In this document: positions 50,320 to 58,183 of the stretch, one piece after another
Numbering within the stretch: position 1 is the stretch's first letter
Layout of the letters: each line of letters starts with the position of its first letter
Assembly: GCF_036194065.1 (NCBI RefSeq)
Contig: NZ_CP108096.1
Coordinates: 124,001-188,000 of the forward strand
Direction of reading: 5' to 3'
DNA from: Streptomyces sp. NBC_00239
GTDB taxonomy: Bacteria > Actinomycetota > Actinomycetes > Streptomycetales > Streptomycetaceae
DNA: 64,000 nucleotides
The notes under the pieces: generated by a model
Told to the model about the DNA's origin: nothing
What the model saw: only the letters and a program-made list of their open reading frames with translations
Databases searched by the model: none
Program-made: the position numbers and the translations under genes

Positions 50320-50871
50320 ATGAACAGCACCAACAAGCGCGCGACCGTCGCGGCTGTCGCAGCCGTCGGGATGCTCGGACTGCTCTCGACCACCGCGCAG
50401 GCCGACACCCCGGATCCGGACAAGCCCCTCCGCACGTACACCGAGGAACGCTTCAACCCGGTGACCGGCAGGACGGAAACGGCCACCATCACGGAGTACC
50501 CGGACGTCATCAAGCGCGGCGACGGTCCCAAGCCGGGCCACGACTCCACGTCCGCCGACGCCCCGAACGCCGGCACCCGCGACAGGGCCGCTTCCTCCGG
50601 CCAGCCCGGCACGGCGAACAACGGGTCGGCCTCGCCCTCGGGCACGCTGGAGCCTGCCCCGGGCACCGGCGGCCTCTTCATCCGCAACGCCGGAGGGTCG
50701 GTCAAGGGCCTCATGGGCGAAGGCGACCGTGCGCGGATCATCGCCTGCCACCCCAGCGACCCCAATCTGGTCAAGGTCGAGCAGATCACCAGCGGACACA
50801 ACGGCTGGGGCGCGTACATCGGCTACGTGAAGATCGCCGCTTCCTCGGCGCCCAGCCGCATCGCCTGCTGA
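50320..50871 (+). CDS. secreted hypothetical protein
   Basis: 183 residues with a clear Sec signal peptide (MNSTNKRATVAAVAAVGMLG, cleavage near AQA-DT, residue ~28). A Pro/Ser/Gly-rich middle is followed by a conserved C-terminal ~70 residues ('GLFIRNAGGSVKGLMGEGDR ... GWGAYIGYVKIA') that look like a small beta domain of SH3 type. GAGGAG upstream supports the ATG. Function unknown. Confidence 0.75.
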   Translation: MNSTNKRATVAAVAAVGMLGLLSTTAQADTPDPDKPLRTYTEERFNPVTGRTETATITEYPDVIKRGDGPKPGHDSTSADAPNAGTRDRAASSGQPGTANNGSASPSGTLEPAPGTGGLFIRNAGGSVKGLMGEGDRARIIACHPSDPNLVKVEQITSGHNGWGAYIGYVKIAASSAPSRIAC

Positions 50872-51025
50872 CCCCTCCCCCGCTGCCGTGCCGGCGCCGC
50901 CCTGCACCCCGCATGGGTGCGCCGGTCACGGCACCAGCTGCCCGGCACCGCCACCACCCCGCCGGACGGAAGAGCACCGGGCCGCCGATCCACGAACCCT
51001 CATACGCACATTCAAGGAGAGCCAC

Positions 51026-51235
51026 GTGCCCAAGGACATTCAGATCCTGGCCGAGCGCCGCTCGGACCTCGTCCGTCAGCTTCTGGCGTCGAACGAGAAC
51101 CTCCCGACCATGAGCGCCGGGCCTGACCGTGCGGACACCGACTACGCCCGCACCCTCCTGGCCGCGGACGTCGCCGCACTTGAGGCCGTGCTGCTCGCGG
51201 GCCTTGCCGACGCCGAGCACCGTCACAGCAACTGA
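51026..51235 (+). CDS. small hypothetical protein (69 aa)
   Basis: GTG 51026 follows AAGGAGA. The product is helical and acidic ('MPKDIQILAERRSDLVRQLL ... LAADVAALEAVLLAGLADAE'), probably a short coiled coil. Its stop is followed at once by a hairpin. Role unknown. Confidence 0.55.
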   Translation: MPKDIQILAERRSDLVRQLLASNENLPTMSAGPDRADTDYARTLLAADVAALEAVLLAGLADAEHRHSN

Positions 51236-51239
51236 TCTT

Positions 51240-51261
51240 CGGCGGCCCCTTGGTGCCGCCG
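51240..51261 (+). terminator. hairpin after the 69-residue gene
   Basis: CGGCGGC at 51240-51246 and GCCGCCG at 51255-51261 with an 8-base loop, starting four bases past the stop. A second perfect hairpin (GGACGCC/GGCGTCC, 51329-51344) lies further down the same 200-bp gap. Confidence 0.5.
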
Positions 51262-51438
51262 CCCTCGGACAGCGACGTCATGGACGCCGCGCGGGCCCGG
51301 CCCCTGGGCCGGGAGGCGAATCTGTCCCGGACGCCGAGGCGTCCCGTCACTGAAACGGCCCCGGCCCGGTGTCTTCAGCACCCGGCCAGGGCCTCGCCAG
51401 CAGAGCCACACACCACGAACCGGTAGGAGCTCAGCAGC

Positions 51439-51609
51439 ATGGCCAACCGTACCCGCGGCCGCGATTTCGAGCGCCGCATCCAACGAAGCAAGAGCGCCGC
51501 GTGCGGCGCCGAGCAGGCCCGCACGGCCGTCGCCCTCCTCCGCCGCGTCCCCGGCGGACCGCACAGCACGCCGGCCTCCGGCACCAACTCCACGATCGGA
51601 GGCGCCTGA
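51439..51609 (+). CDS. small basic hypothetical protein (56 aa)
   Basis: ATG 51439 with AGGAG upstream. The start is strongly basic (MANRTRGRDFERRIQRSKSA), followed by Ala/Arg-rich sequence and a Gly-rich tail. Its stop overlaps the next ATG (TGATG at 51607-51611), so the two small proteins are coupled. Possibly nucleic-acid binding. Confidence 0.5.
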   Translation: MANRTRGRDFERRIQRSKSAACGAEQARTAVALLRRVPGGPHSTPASGTNSTIGGA

Positions 51610-51779
51610 TGGCCTTCCGCCGCAGCAGCGAAAGCGACAACCGCTCCTCCAGCAGCGGAAGTTCGACCCCGAAGGGCTTCACGCCGGAGCACCAGGCCGG
51701 GCAGCAGCGCCTGAATGACCAGCTGACCTGCAGCCGCCTGGAAGAGCGCCCCAAGGACGCACCCCCCGGCAGCTTCTGA
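51609..51779 (+). CDS. small Ser-rich hypothetical protein (56 aa)
   Basis: Coupled to the preceding small ORF by TGATG. It starts MAFRRSSESDNRSSSSGSST and ends in a short helix with a Cys and acidic residues. No domain recognised. Similar tiny coupled pairs are common in actinomycete mobile regions. Confidence 0.45.
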   Translation: MAFRRSSESDNRSSSSGSSTPKGFTPEHQAGQQRLNDQLTCSRLEERPKDAPPGSF

Positions 51780-51984
51780 CCTGCTCCCGGTCCATATCCC
51801 TTTGACGGGCGCACCTCCGCCGTCCCGGCCCACGCCGGGGCGGCGTTCGTGCATTCAGACCGCGCGGTCAAGGGAGCAGCCTGGCCCCCGCCGGACAACG
51901 CCGGCGCCGCTGCGCCGGAGCGCACGGTCGTTGACGCCGGCGGGCACCGCCGTTCGGACGCGAGGTCCCCGCGCAGGGTTCTGC

Positions 51985-52992
51985 CTATCGGGCGGCCGTC
52001 TGCCGACAGGCGTGGAGATAGTCCTCAAGCGGCTCCAGGCCGACCTCGAGTCGTCGAAGGTCAACCTGTTCGGCCTCCCAGATCGGCGCCGGGGCGAGCA
52101 CCCCCGCCTCATCCGCGTGCAGCTGCGTGCCGAATACCTGCGGCCGGCCCTGGGCGACGCGGACTCGATCCTGCAGCAGCGCTGAGTGCCGCGGGTCTGC
52201 CTCGCCGGCCAGCACGGCCTCCGCCAGCAAGTCCCGGCACCTGAGCTGGAAGTCGGGTGCCGGATCACTGTGCTGGGCGAACAGCCACACCGCCGTAGCG
52301 GCACGCTCCCCGACTTCCGAGATGCCCGGCCACCCCCGCACCGCGAGGAGCTGCTGCAGCCAGATCCGGTTGTCCCGGTCGATCTCCTGCCATCGCTCCA
52401 TCACCTCCGGCGTCCGCGACGCCGGAGGCAGCAGCCGCACCTCCTGGTCCAGCTCCATCCGGCGCAGCAGCTCCGCCGCCAGCTCCTTATCCGGCGCGGC
52501 CGCGGCGCGCGGCCGCGCTGCGGCACCGATGACGTCGAAGAGATGGGCGCCGAGGACCTTGATGTCCGTCGGGGTGTCCAGGACCTCGAGTTCGTCACGA
52601 TCCACCCAGCGCACCCGGTGCGCGGGGGCGCCCTGGGGCTCGTAGGTCAGCGGCACGACGCCGACGAAGACGTGGTCCCGGTGCAGGTGCCGCCCGTCAG
52701 CTCGGCTGTCCGGGTCGGCCGCGATGTCCACGGTCCACCACGGGCCGGGGACGGCAGGGTGGGGGTACCCCTCCGGAAGTGGGGGTGGCAGGAGGCGCGG
52801 GCGGTATCCGGACTCTTCGAGTGCCGTGCGCATCGCGGTGTCCTGGGGCGTCTCGGCCTGGTCCTCGTGGGTATGGCCTCCCGGCGGGAGGTGGCCGCCG
52901 TGCCGGGGGTGCGCGATGACGCACATCCGCCACGAGGCCCCGAAGCGCGCGAAGAGAAGCGTGCTTGCGGTCAGGTGCCGGACTGAGTCCAT
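51985..52992 (-). CDS. Nudix hydrolase fused to a DUF6624-like domain
   Basis: 335 residues. The N-terminal ~150 residues are Nudix, with box 'GGHTHEDQAETPQDTAMRTALEESGY' (key: GGHTHE and LEESG); the central Arg-Glu is Arg-Thr, so metal binding may be weakened. The C-terminal ~170 residues ('GWPGISEVGERAATAVWLFAQHSD ... VAQGRPQVFGTQLH') resemble DUF6624. The fusion hints that DUF6624 works on a nucleotide-type metabolite. ATG start at 52992. Confidence 0.75.
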   Translation of the reverse strand: MDSVRHLTASTLLFARFGASWRMCVIAHPRHGGHLPPGGHTHEDQAETPQDTAMRTALEESGYRPRLLPPPLPEGYPHPAVPGPWWTVDIAADPDSRADGRHLHRDHVFVGVVPLTYEPQGAPAHRVRWVDRDELEVLDTPTDIKVLGAHLFDVIGAAARPRAAAAPDKELAAELLRRMELDQEVRLLPPASRTPEVMERWQEIDRDNRIWLQQLLAVRGWPGISEVGERAATAVWLFAQHSDPAPDFQLRCRDLLAEAVLAGEADPRHSALLQDRVRVAQGRPQVFGTQLHADEAGVLAPAPIWEAEQVDLRRLEVGLEPLEDYLHACRQTAAR

Positions 52993-53105
52993 GGCGAACC
53001 TCCAGAGTCGACGCGTCGGCCTGCCGAGGTCCTACCCTGCGGCCTCTGTCCACAGCTTCACGCTCGTACGGTCCGGTTCCCTATCACGGAACGGAAGGGC
53101 CCTAT

Positions 53106-53549
53106 ATGTCCGCAATGGCTTGGCTTCGGCTGTCCGATGACCGGCTAGTTCGAGCCGATCGTGTCGTCGCCGTCGACCTGTGGGGCCCGGGGCCCGAGAA
53201 CACCGCCCAGGCGGAGGTCACGCCCGCGGTTCTCGGGCAGCCGGCGCGGATCGTGGCCCAGCTCGCCGGCCCCGACACGTCCTGGGTTCATGTCGCGACC
53301 TGCGCTGCCGTACGCGGCGGCGAGTTGATCGCGGGATTGCTCGGCGCGATCGCGGCCGCGTCCGCGCGGCCTTCGGGCATCGCGTTCGTCTACGGGCTGC
53401 GGCATGGCGGGGAGCTGTCGCGGTGGGCGTACGGGGCGACGATCCCGCTCACCGATCCCCGTGTTGCACCGTTCCATGAGGTTCACGATGCCGCTCCGGG
53501 GCGGTGGCTGGTGCGTCCTCTGCGGGGTGGGGCGCAGGAGGGTTCCTGA
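53106..53549 (+). CDS. hypothetical protein (147 aa)
   Basis: ATG 53106 has GGAAGGG upstream. 'MSAMAWLRLSDDRLVRADRVVAVDLW' begins a beta-rich fold and 'PDTSWVHVATCAAVRGGELIAGLLGAIA' follows. This looks like a small PH-like or beta-barrel domain, but I do not recognise it. Divergent from the Nudix gene, convergent with the GNAT gene. Confidence 0.55.
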   Translation: MSAMAWLRLSDDRLVRADRVVAVDLWGPGPENTAQAEVTPAVLGQPARIVAQLAGPDTSWVHVATCAAVRGGELIAGLLGAIAAASARPSGIAFVYGLRHGGELSRWAYGATIPLTDPRVAPFHEVHDAAPGRWLVRPLRGGAQEGS

Positions 53550-53584
53550 GCCCCGTCACGCCGGGCGATCGTCGGCTGCAGTGG

Positions 53585-54151
53585 TCAGGGGCGGGGCTCG
53601 CCCGGCTCCTGGCCGTTGTCCGCCGGCTGGAGGTGGAAGGGATGTTCACACGGAGCGGCCGGCCGCTGCGCCACCCATCCCGACTCGTATGCGGCGGGAT
53701 CATCGACGGTGCGCAGGTGGGTGAATCCGAGGCGCTCGTAGTAGGCGTGGAGGCGGGTGTTGGTCGTCCAGGCGTCGAGGCGTAGCCACTTCGCCCCGTC
53801 GCGGGCCGCCTGGTCTCCGCACCAGTCCAATATCGCGGCTCCGAGGCCCTGGCCGCCGCCTGGCCGCGCAAGGGTCAATTTGTGCACGTAGAGGGCCGGT
53901 TCGCCTCTCTCCTCTTCGCTCCACAGGACCGGCTCCGCCTTTCGGTCGAGGGTGACGGTGGCCACGGGCAAGGCTTTCGGGGTCGGGTGGAAGAGGTAGA
54001 CCTCGCCGGCGGACACGCTGGCGATGAGGAGTTCGGGTGGGTAGGGCGTGGACCACTGGTCGCTGCCCTTCGCGCTCAGCCAGCTGGCCGCGTCGGTGCG
54101 GAACTTCAGGAGTCGGGGGATGTCGGCCGGCACGGCCCGGACGACGATCAC
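53585..54151 (-). CDS. GNAT N-acetyltransferase
   Basis: 188 residues with the GNAT acetyl-CoA site 'LARPGGGQGLGAAILDWC' (Q/RxxGxG) near residue 100 and the C-terminal 'LRLDAWTTNTRLHAYYERLGFTHL' strand-helix. The N-terminal 'VPADIPRLLKFRTDAASWLS' is typical. Start GTG 54151 overlaps the GntR stop (GTGA), so it is co-expressed with that repressor. Substrate unknown. Confidence 0.85.
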   Translation of the reverse strand: MIVVRAVPADIPRLLKFRTDAASWLSAKGSDQWSTPYPPELLIASVSAGEVYLFHPTPKALPVATVTLDRKAEPVLWSEEERGEPALYVHKLTLARPGGGQGLGAAILDWCGDQAARDGAKWLRLDAWTTNTRLHAYYERLGFTHLRTVDDPAAYESGWVAQRPAAPCEHPFHLQPADNGQEPGEPRP

Positions 54152-54954
54152 TCGCTGCCTCGCTCGGTGTGGCGGAAGCGCTCGTACACGGTGATGTTGC
54201 GGTGGGCCGGCAGCGTGAAGAGGGTGACCTGCACGGGCAGGTCGGCGGCGTCGTAGTTGGTGCTGACGATTTTGATGGCGGGGACCGAGTTGCCTGCGCC
54301 GAGGCCCAGGCGGATGTTCTCCCCCTCGGTGGTCGTGTGGGGGTGGATCTCGTCAATGGAGCGCACGATCTCGTGCCCGAGTTCGGCGAGGACGCGGTTG
54401 GTGCCGCGCTCGACGTTGTCCTGCAGGACCCAGTCGCTTCTCTCGACGATGCGCAGCGCCACGTAGGAGTCGTCGGTGTGGGCCGCGGCGCCGTCCACCA
54501 TGTTGGTCCTGCGCCGCACGGCCACGTATTCGCCGTCCAGCAGGTCCAGTCGGCTGCGGACCAGTTCGTCTGCCGGCTCGCGGGTGATCTCGTCCATCCG
54601 GGCGTCGCCCTTGCGGTGCGCGGCGTCGAGGAGAGACGTGTAGACGTCGATGTTGGGCCCTTGCTCGCGGAACTCCGACTGCGGATAGAAGAGCAGCGGC
54701 TTCCAGTCGTGGACCCAGGCGCCCGAGCCTTTGCGTGTCCGCACAATGCCCTCGGCCTTGAGTTTCTCCAGCACGCGAACCATTGACTGCCGGCTCAGCC
54801 CGTACTCGTCGCCGAGAACCTGTGCTGAGGGCAGCTTGTCCGGAGAGCCGTCCGGTTTGCGGAAGTCTCCGGCTTTGATGCGTTCGCGCAGCAGGATGAC
54901 GGCGTCGTCAACCGTCGCCTTCTCCTGCGGATTCCGCGGGCGATTGTTACTCAT
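54148..54954 (-). CDS. GntR-family (HutC/UTRA-type) repressor
   Basis: 268 residues. Winged helix 'DKLPSAQVLGDEYGLSRQSMVRVLEKLKAEG' near residues 40-70, then a UTRA-type effector domain ('AVRRRTNMVDG ... YVALRIVERS ... GAGNSVPAIKIVSTNYD'). Relatives KorA/KorSA/TraR repress transfer genes of Streptomyces conjugative elements. Three matching palindromes lie upstream, the nearest 15 bp before the start codon, implying autorepression and control of the divergent transfer-type operon. Confidence 0.9.
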   Translation of the reverse strand: MSNNRPRNPQEKATVDDAVILLRERIKAGDFRKPDGSPDKLPSAQVLGDEYGLSRQSMVRVLEKLKAEGIVRTRKGSGAWVHDWKPLLFYPQSEFREQGPNIDVYTSLLDAAHRKGDARMDEITREPADELVRSRLDLLDGEYVAVRRRTNMVDGAAAHTDDSYVALRIVERSDWVLQDNVERGTNRVLAELGHEIVRSIDEIHPHTTTEGENIRLGLGAGNSVPAIKIVSTNYDAADLPVQVTLFTLPAHRNITVYERFRHTERGSE

Positions 54955-54968
54955 GGCCGCACCTTAGC

Positions 54969-54986
54969 AACCTGTCGCGACAGGTT
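54969..54986. promoter_or_regulatory. operator 1 (AACCTGTC-GC-GACAGGTT)
   Basis: Perfect 8-bp inverted repeat with a 2-bp spacer, 15 bp upstream of the GntR start codon, placed to autoregulate that gene. Confidence 0.75.
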
Positions 54987-55067
54987 AGCAAGAGTCGCCG
55001 GGCGATGCACACCCCACCCATTAGGGCATTGCCGCCTCGGAGCCACATTGACCGATCCCCGCAACTC

Positions 55068-55085
55068 AACCTGTCTTGACAGGTG
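55068..55085. promoter_or_regulatory. operator 2 (AACCTGTC-TT-GACAGGTG)
   Basis: Same palindrome with one terminal mismatch. It directly abuts the -35 hexamer of the rightward promoter, so bound repressor would block polymerase. Confidence 0.72.
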
Positions 55086-55114
55086 TTGACGAGCCGCCAG
55101 CTGATCGCTACGGT
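55086..55114 (+). promoter_or_regulatory. promoter of the transfer-type operon
   Basis: TTGACG (55086-55091), 17-bp spacer, TACGGT (55109-55114). It sits exactly between operators 2 and 3, the classic layout of a repressed conjugative-element promoter. Confidence 0.65.
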
Positions 55115-55129
55115 CGTGATCGACGCCAC

Positions 55130-55147
55130 AACCTGTCTTGACAGGTT
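55130..55147. promoter_or_regulatory. operator 3 (AACCTGTC-TT-GACAGGTT)
   Basis: Perfect 8-bp arms, located just downstream of the expected transcription start (~55121). Confidence 0.75.
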
Positions 55148-55225
55148 GGAGTGTCTGGGGCCCTCATTCCGGGTCTAAGTAGCTCAATTCGGCGCACTGC
55201 CGGGGCTCGCGCGATGCAGGCCCGC

Positions 55226-55250
55226 TCCTTGAGAACTCCACAGCGGACAC
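55226..55250 (+). promoter_or_regulatory. boxA-like antitermination sequence in the leader
   Basis: CTCCTTGAGAACTCCACAGCG resembles the leader element seen ahead of actinobacterial 16S rRNA genes (CTTTGAGAACTCAACAG). In a long leader of a membrane-protein operon it could recruit Nus factors. Resemblance is from memory. Confidence 0.35.
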
Positions 55251-55492
55251 AGGACTGAGCGTCCGAGGGGTGCCCGTCGGCCTTGCCGTACGGCCCCGCT
55301 CGGGCACGCAGCAGTCCAGGCAACCAAGGCCCGGCGCACCACGGGTGTGCCGTGGCCTTGGCCGTCTGGCCAACACGACGGCCCTGGTCAGGAGTTACCT
55401 CCCGGCCAGGGCCGCGCTCGGCCCCTCATGGGGAGTCGCCACTCCCGCACGGGGCCTCATCCGAACACCTCACTCAGCGAGGAGTCCGAACT

Positions 55493-55681
55493 GTGTCCCA
55501 GATTAGTGATCGCTCCGCCCGCTCCACCGCCCAGGGCGGCGCCACCAGCTCCGCGCACTCCAAGACGATCGCCGCCTCGGTCGACACCAAGGCGCGTGCA
55601 CGCGCCGCCGAAGTCGCCGGGGCGTACCTGACGAACCTGAATCTGGCCGCCAACTCCGCGGCCGCGAAGGCGGTGCACTGA
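55493..55681 (+). CDS. small hypothetical protein (62 aa)
   Basis: GTG 55493 follows GAGGAG by eight bases. The product is Ala/Ser/Thr rich and helical ('AHSKTIAASVDTKARARAAE'), with no domain. First gene of the repressed operon; its stop overlaps the next ATG (TGATG). Confidence 0.6.
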   Translation: MSQISDRSARSTAQGGATSSAHSKTIAASVDTKARARAAEVAGAYLTNLNLAANSAAAKAVH

Positions 55682-56199
55682 TGGCCACGCCCACCGCCTT
55701 CGAGCCCGTACACCCCAGCCCGGCCGAGTTCGTGGGGATGGCCCGCAACCGCCTCGGCAACCTGAGCCCGGCGCAGCGCCGCGTCCAGGCAACCGAGGCC
55801 GCCCGTGACGTACTGCGCCGCGTGATCAGGCTCGACCTGAACGGCATGCAGACCGACGAACTCGTCCTGGAGGTCTTGGAGATGCGGGCTGCTCTGGCCG
55901 GCCTGCTGACCGTCACGGCTCCGGCCGTCACGCCGCCCGCTCCCACCGCTGACGGTGCCCTCAGCGACGACGACCTGGTCGCCAGCCTCTTCGACCTCAT
56001 CAGCGATGCGGCGCCGCTGGACGCCGACGTCGCCGTCCACGTCGGCCGCCCGCTGCCCAATCGGCTCTTCGACTCCCTGGTGCGGGCGATCAACGCGCCG
56101 GGGCTGCACGACGCCGGTGAATACCTGGAGGCCCGCGGGCACTGCGGGACCTCCACCGTTCACATCACCGCGATGGCCGCCCGCGCAGGTGCGCGGTGA
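55681..56199 (+). CDS. hypothetical protein of the transfer-type operon (172 aa)
   Basis: Helical N-terminal half ('PAEFVGMARNRLGNLSPAQR ... VLRRVIRLDLNGMQTDELVLEVLEMRAAL'), a Pro/Ala/Thr linker and a second helical half. No catalytic motif. Such soluble proteins are common in Streptomyces mobile elements; role unknown. GTGA overlap with the next gene. Confidence 0.6.
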   Translation: MATPTAFEPVHPSPAEFVGMARNRLGNLSPAQRRVQATEAARDVLRRVIRLDLNGMQTDELVLEVLEMRAALAGLLTVTAPAVTPPAPTADGALSDDDLVASLFDLISDAAPLDADVAVHVGRPLPNRLFDSLVRAINAPGLHDAGEYLEARGHCGTSTVHITAMAARAGAR

Positions 56200-56357
56200 C
56201 CCAGGGCGAGCCGCCGGACCGGCGGCCCCGCGAGAGCCAGATCCTGGCCGAACCCGCCACGGTCGAACGGTGCCGGAAGGACTACGACACCGGCTCGGCC
56301 GACCGGGCCACCGCCTACAAGCAGATGAGCCGCCGGGCGGTCCCTGATGCCTCGTGA
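56196..56357 (+). CDS. small charged hypothetical protein (53 aa)
   Basis: GTG 56196 overlaps the upstream stop and the ORF ends in a GTGA overlap with the DUF2637 gene, so it is embedded in a coupled chain. The sequence is strongly charged ('ATVERCRKDYDTGSADRATA'). Below usual annotation length but well supported by its junctions. Confidence 0.5.
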   Translation: MTQGEPPDRRPRESQILAEPATVERCRKDYDTGSADRATAYKQMSRRAVPDAS

Positions 56358-58183
56358 ACTCGGCCCGCCCCACACCGCCTCGTTCGGACTCCGCCTCCAC
56401 GGCGGCAGCGCAACCGACCGCCGGTGACCTTCAGCTCCACGCCGCGGGGGACAGCTGTACCCCGCGGCATCTCGCGACTCCGCCCCGCGGAGCCGCCTCG
56501 CACAGGAGAAATACGGTGACCACCCCATCCAGTTCGCCCACCACGACAACCCCGACGGACTCCGCCACCGAGGCCGACCGGCCTCAGCTGAACAAGGCGC
56601 AGCGCGTGATCGTCGGCATCGTGGTCGGCGGCGCAGTGGTGATCGCCGGCATCGGGTTCGCCGGCTCGTACGCCGCAGTCCGCGACCTTGCGATCCGCAA
56701 GGGCTTCGGCACGTTTGCCCATGTGTTCCCGCTCGGGGTCGACGCGGGGATCCTCGTGCTGCTCGCGCTGGACCTGCTGCTGACCTGGCTCCGGATGCCG
56801 TTTCCCATGCTGCGGCAGACCGCGTGGCTGCTGACCAGCGCGACGATCGCGTTCAACGGCGCGGCGGCCTGGCCGGACCCGCTCGGCGTCGGCATGCACG
56901 CCGTGATCCCCATCCTGTTCGTCGTGACGGTCGAGGCCGCCCGACACGCGATCGGGCAGCTGGCGAACATCACGGTCGGCCGTCACATGGAGCCGGTCCG
57001 GCTGATCCGGTGGCTGCTGTCACCTCTGCCCACGTTCAAACTGTGGCGGCGGATGAAGCTGTGGGAGCTGCGGTCGTACGAGCGGGTCCTCGAACTCGAG
57101 CAGGAGCGCCTCGTCTACCAGACCCGCCTGCAGGCCCGCTTCGGCCGCAGCTGGCGCCGCAAGGCTCCGGTCGAGGCCCGGCTGCCCCTGAAGCTCGCCC
57201 GTTACGGCGTTCCACTCACCTCCAAGCGCGCCCCGGCTTCGGCCCCGGCGCAGACGGTGAAGGGCGACGCACTGGAGACCCACGTCGCCGACGCCCTCGC
57301 GATCACCTCGACCGCGTCCGAAGACCCGGAGCTCTTCCTCGCCACCGAGGGCATGAACGTTCCTCCGCACCCCGTGAACTCGGGAGCCGACGCCAGCGTG
57401 AACCCCCGCAACGGGGGTGCGTCGGCACCGCGGCCAGCAGCCGTGAATCCGGCTGCCGAGCGTGAACGTGGCCCCGTGAATCCGGGTGCCGCCTCGGGCG
57501 TGAACCCATCGGTTCACGCGCCGACCAATGCCCCCGTGAACGGTTCACGCGGGGGCGATTCACGGCCTCCCGTGAACTGGTCAGCGAGCGCCCAGGATTC
57601 ACGCATGAAGCAGTTCACGCCCCCCGTGAACAGCAGCAGCGTGAACCGCGTGAATGCCGTGAATCCGCTGCTCACGGGCACCGTGAACGGGTTCACGCCG
57701 GGCGTGAATCACCGTGAATTCACGCGTGAACCGGAGGCCGTGAATCGGCGGGACTGGAGCGTGAAGCGGCCCGTGAAGCTGACCGTGAACCGGGCGGCCG
57801 ATCGTGAATCCGACGGCGTGAACGACCCATCCGACACCGTGAAACCGGATGCGGACGAGGTCGTGAACGAGGACGAGGGGGACCGTGAAGACGGCGGCGT
57901 GAACGACCGCGCCGTGAATTCACGCGGCCCGCGCGTGCACGCCGCGAAGACGCCGGCGCCGACGTCAGTTCACGCCGCTGTCGGTGCTCCCAGCCCTGAG
58001 CAAGCCGAGCGCGCCAAGGCCGCGGCCTCGTGGCACCAGGCCAAGAAGAAGAACCCGGCCCTGACGCAGAAGGAGTTCGCGGAGAGCCTCGGCAAGTCGC
58101 CGGCCTGGGTGACCAAGGCCCTCAAGGAGGCCCGTGTGGCCGAGAAGACGGCCGGCGCCTCCCCGGACGCACCCGATGGCTGA
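56354..58183 (+). CDS. DUF2637 / Spd-like membrane protein with long repeat-rich tail
   Basis: 609 residues from GTG 56354. After a Ser/Thr/Pro start, four membrane helices lie between residues ~85 and 210 ('RVIVGIVVGGAVVIAGIGFA', 'GVDAGILVLLALDLLLTWL', 'TAWLLTSATIAFNGAAAW', 'AVIPILFVVTVEAARHAI'), the DUF2637 pattern of plasmid spread proteins. A basic helical segment follows. The tail of ~200 residues is full of Val-Asn pairs encoded by GTGAA repeats, and the C-terminal ~60 residues form an HTH-like 'NPALTQKEFAESLGKSPAWVTKALKEA'. Probably involved in intramycelial plasmid spread. Confidence 0.8.
   Translation: MNSARPTPPRSDSASTAAAQPTAGDLQLHAAGDSCTPRHLATPPRGAASHRRNTVTTPSSSPTTTTPTDSATEADRPQLNKAQRVIVGIVVGGAVVIAGIGFAGSYAAVRDLAIRKGFGTFAHVFPLGVDAGILVLLALDLLLTWLRMPFPMLRQTAWLLTSATIAFNGAAAWPDPLGVGMHAVIPILFVVTVEAARHAIGQLANITVGRHMEPVRLIRWLLSPLPTFKLWRRMKLWELRSYERVLELEQERLVYQTRLQARFGRSWRRKAPVEARLPLKLARYGVPLTSKRAPASAPAQTVKGDALETHVADALAITSTASEDPELFLATEGMNVPPHPVNSGADASVNPRNGGASAPRPAAVNPAAERERGPVNPGAASGVNPSVHAPTNAPVNGSRGGDSRPPVNWSASAQDSRMKQFTPPVNSSSVNRVNAVNPLLTGTVNGFTPGVNHREFTREPEAVNRRDWSVKRPVKLTVNRAADRESDGVNDPSDTVKPDADEVVNEDEGDREDGGVNDRAVNSRGPRVHAAKTPAPTSVHAAVGAPSPEQAERAKAAASWHQAKKKNPALTQKEFAESLGKSPAWVTKALKEARVAEKTAGASPDAPDG
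57390..57925. repeat. GTGAA/TTCAC repeat field inside the DUF2637 gene
   Basis: About 25 or more copies of CGTGAA(C/T), mostly in frame as Val-Asn codons, and several inverted TTCACG copies. Some form palindromes such as GTGAATTCACGCGTGAA near 57713-57730 and GTGAATTCACG near 57915. Spacing is irregular (about 12-40 bp). It looks like a cis-acting protein-binding array written into coding sequence. Confidence 0.6.

Larger units (their letters stand above)
54955..55492. other. control region between the GntR gene and transfer-type operon
   Basis: 538 bp without a gene. It holds three GntR-type operators, a -35/-10 promoter pair facing right, a boxA-like sequence (55226-55250) and several GC-rich hairpins in the long leader (for example around 55330-55410). 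Confidence 0.65.

Noticed and set aside
55160..55225. Second tRNA suggested by TAGCTCAATTCGG
   Set aside because: No acceptor, anticodon or T-stem pairing can be formed around it.
57390..57925. CRISPR array
   Set aside because: Repeats are 6-7 bp with irregular spacing and lie in a coding frame; no cas genes nearby.
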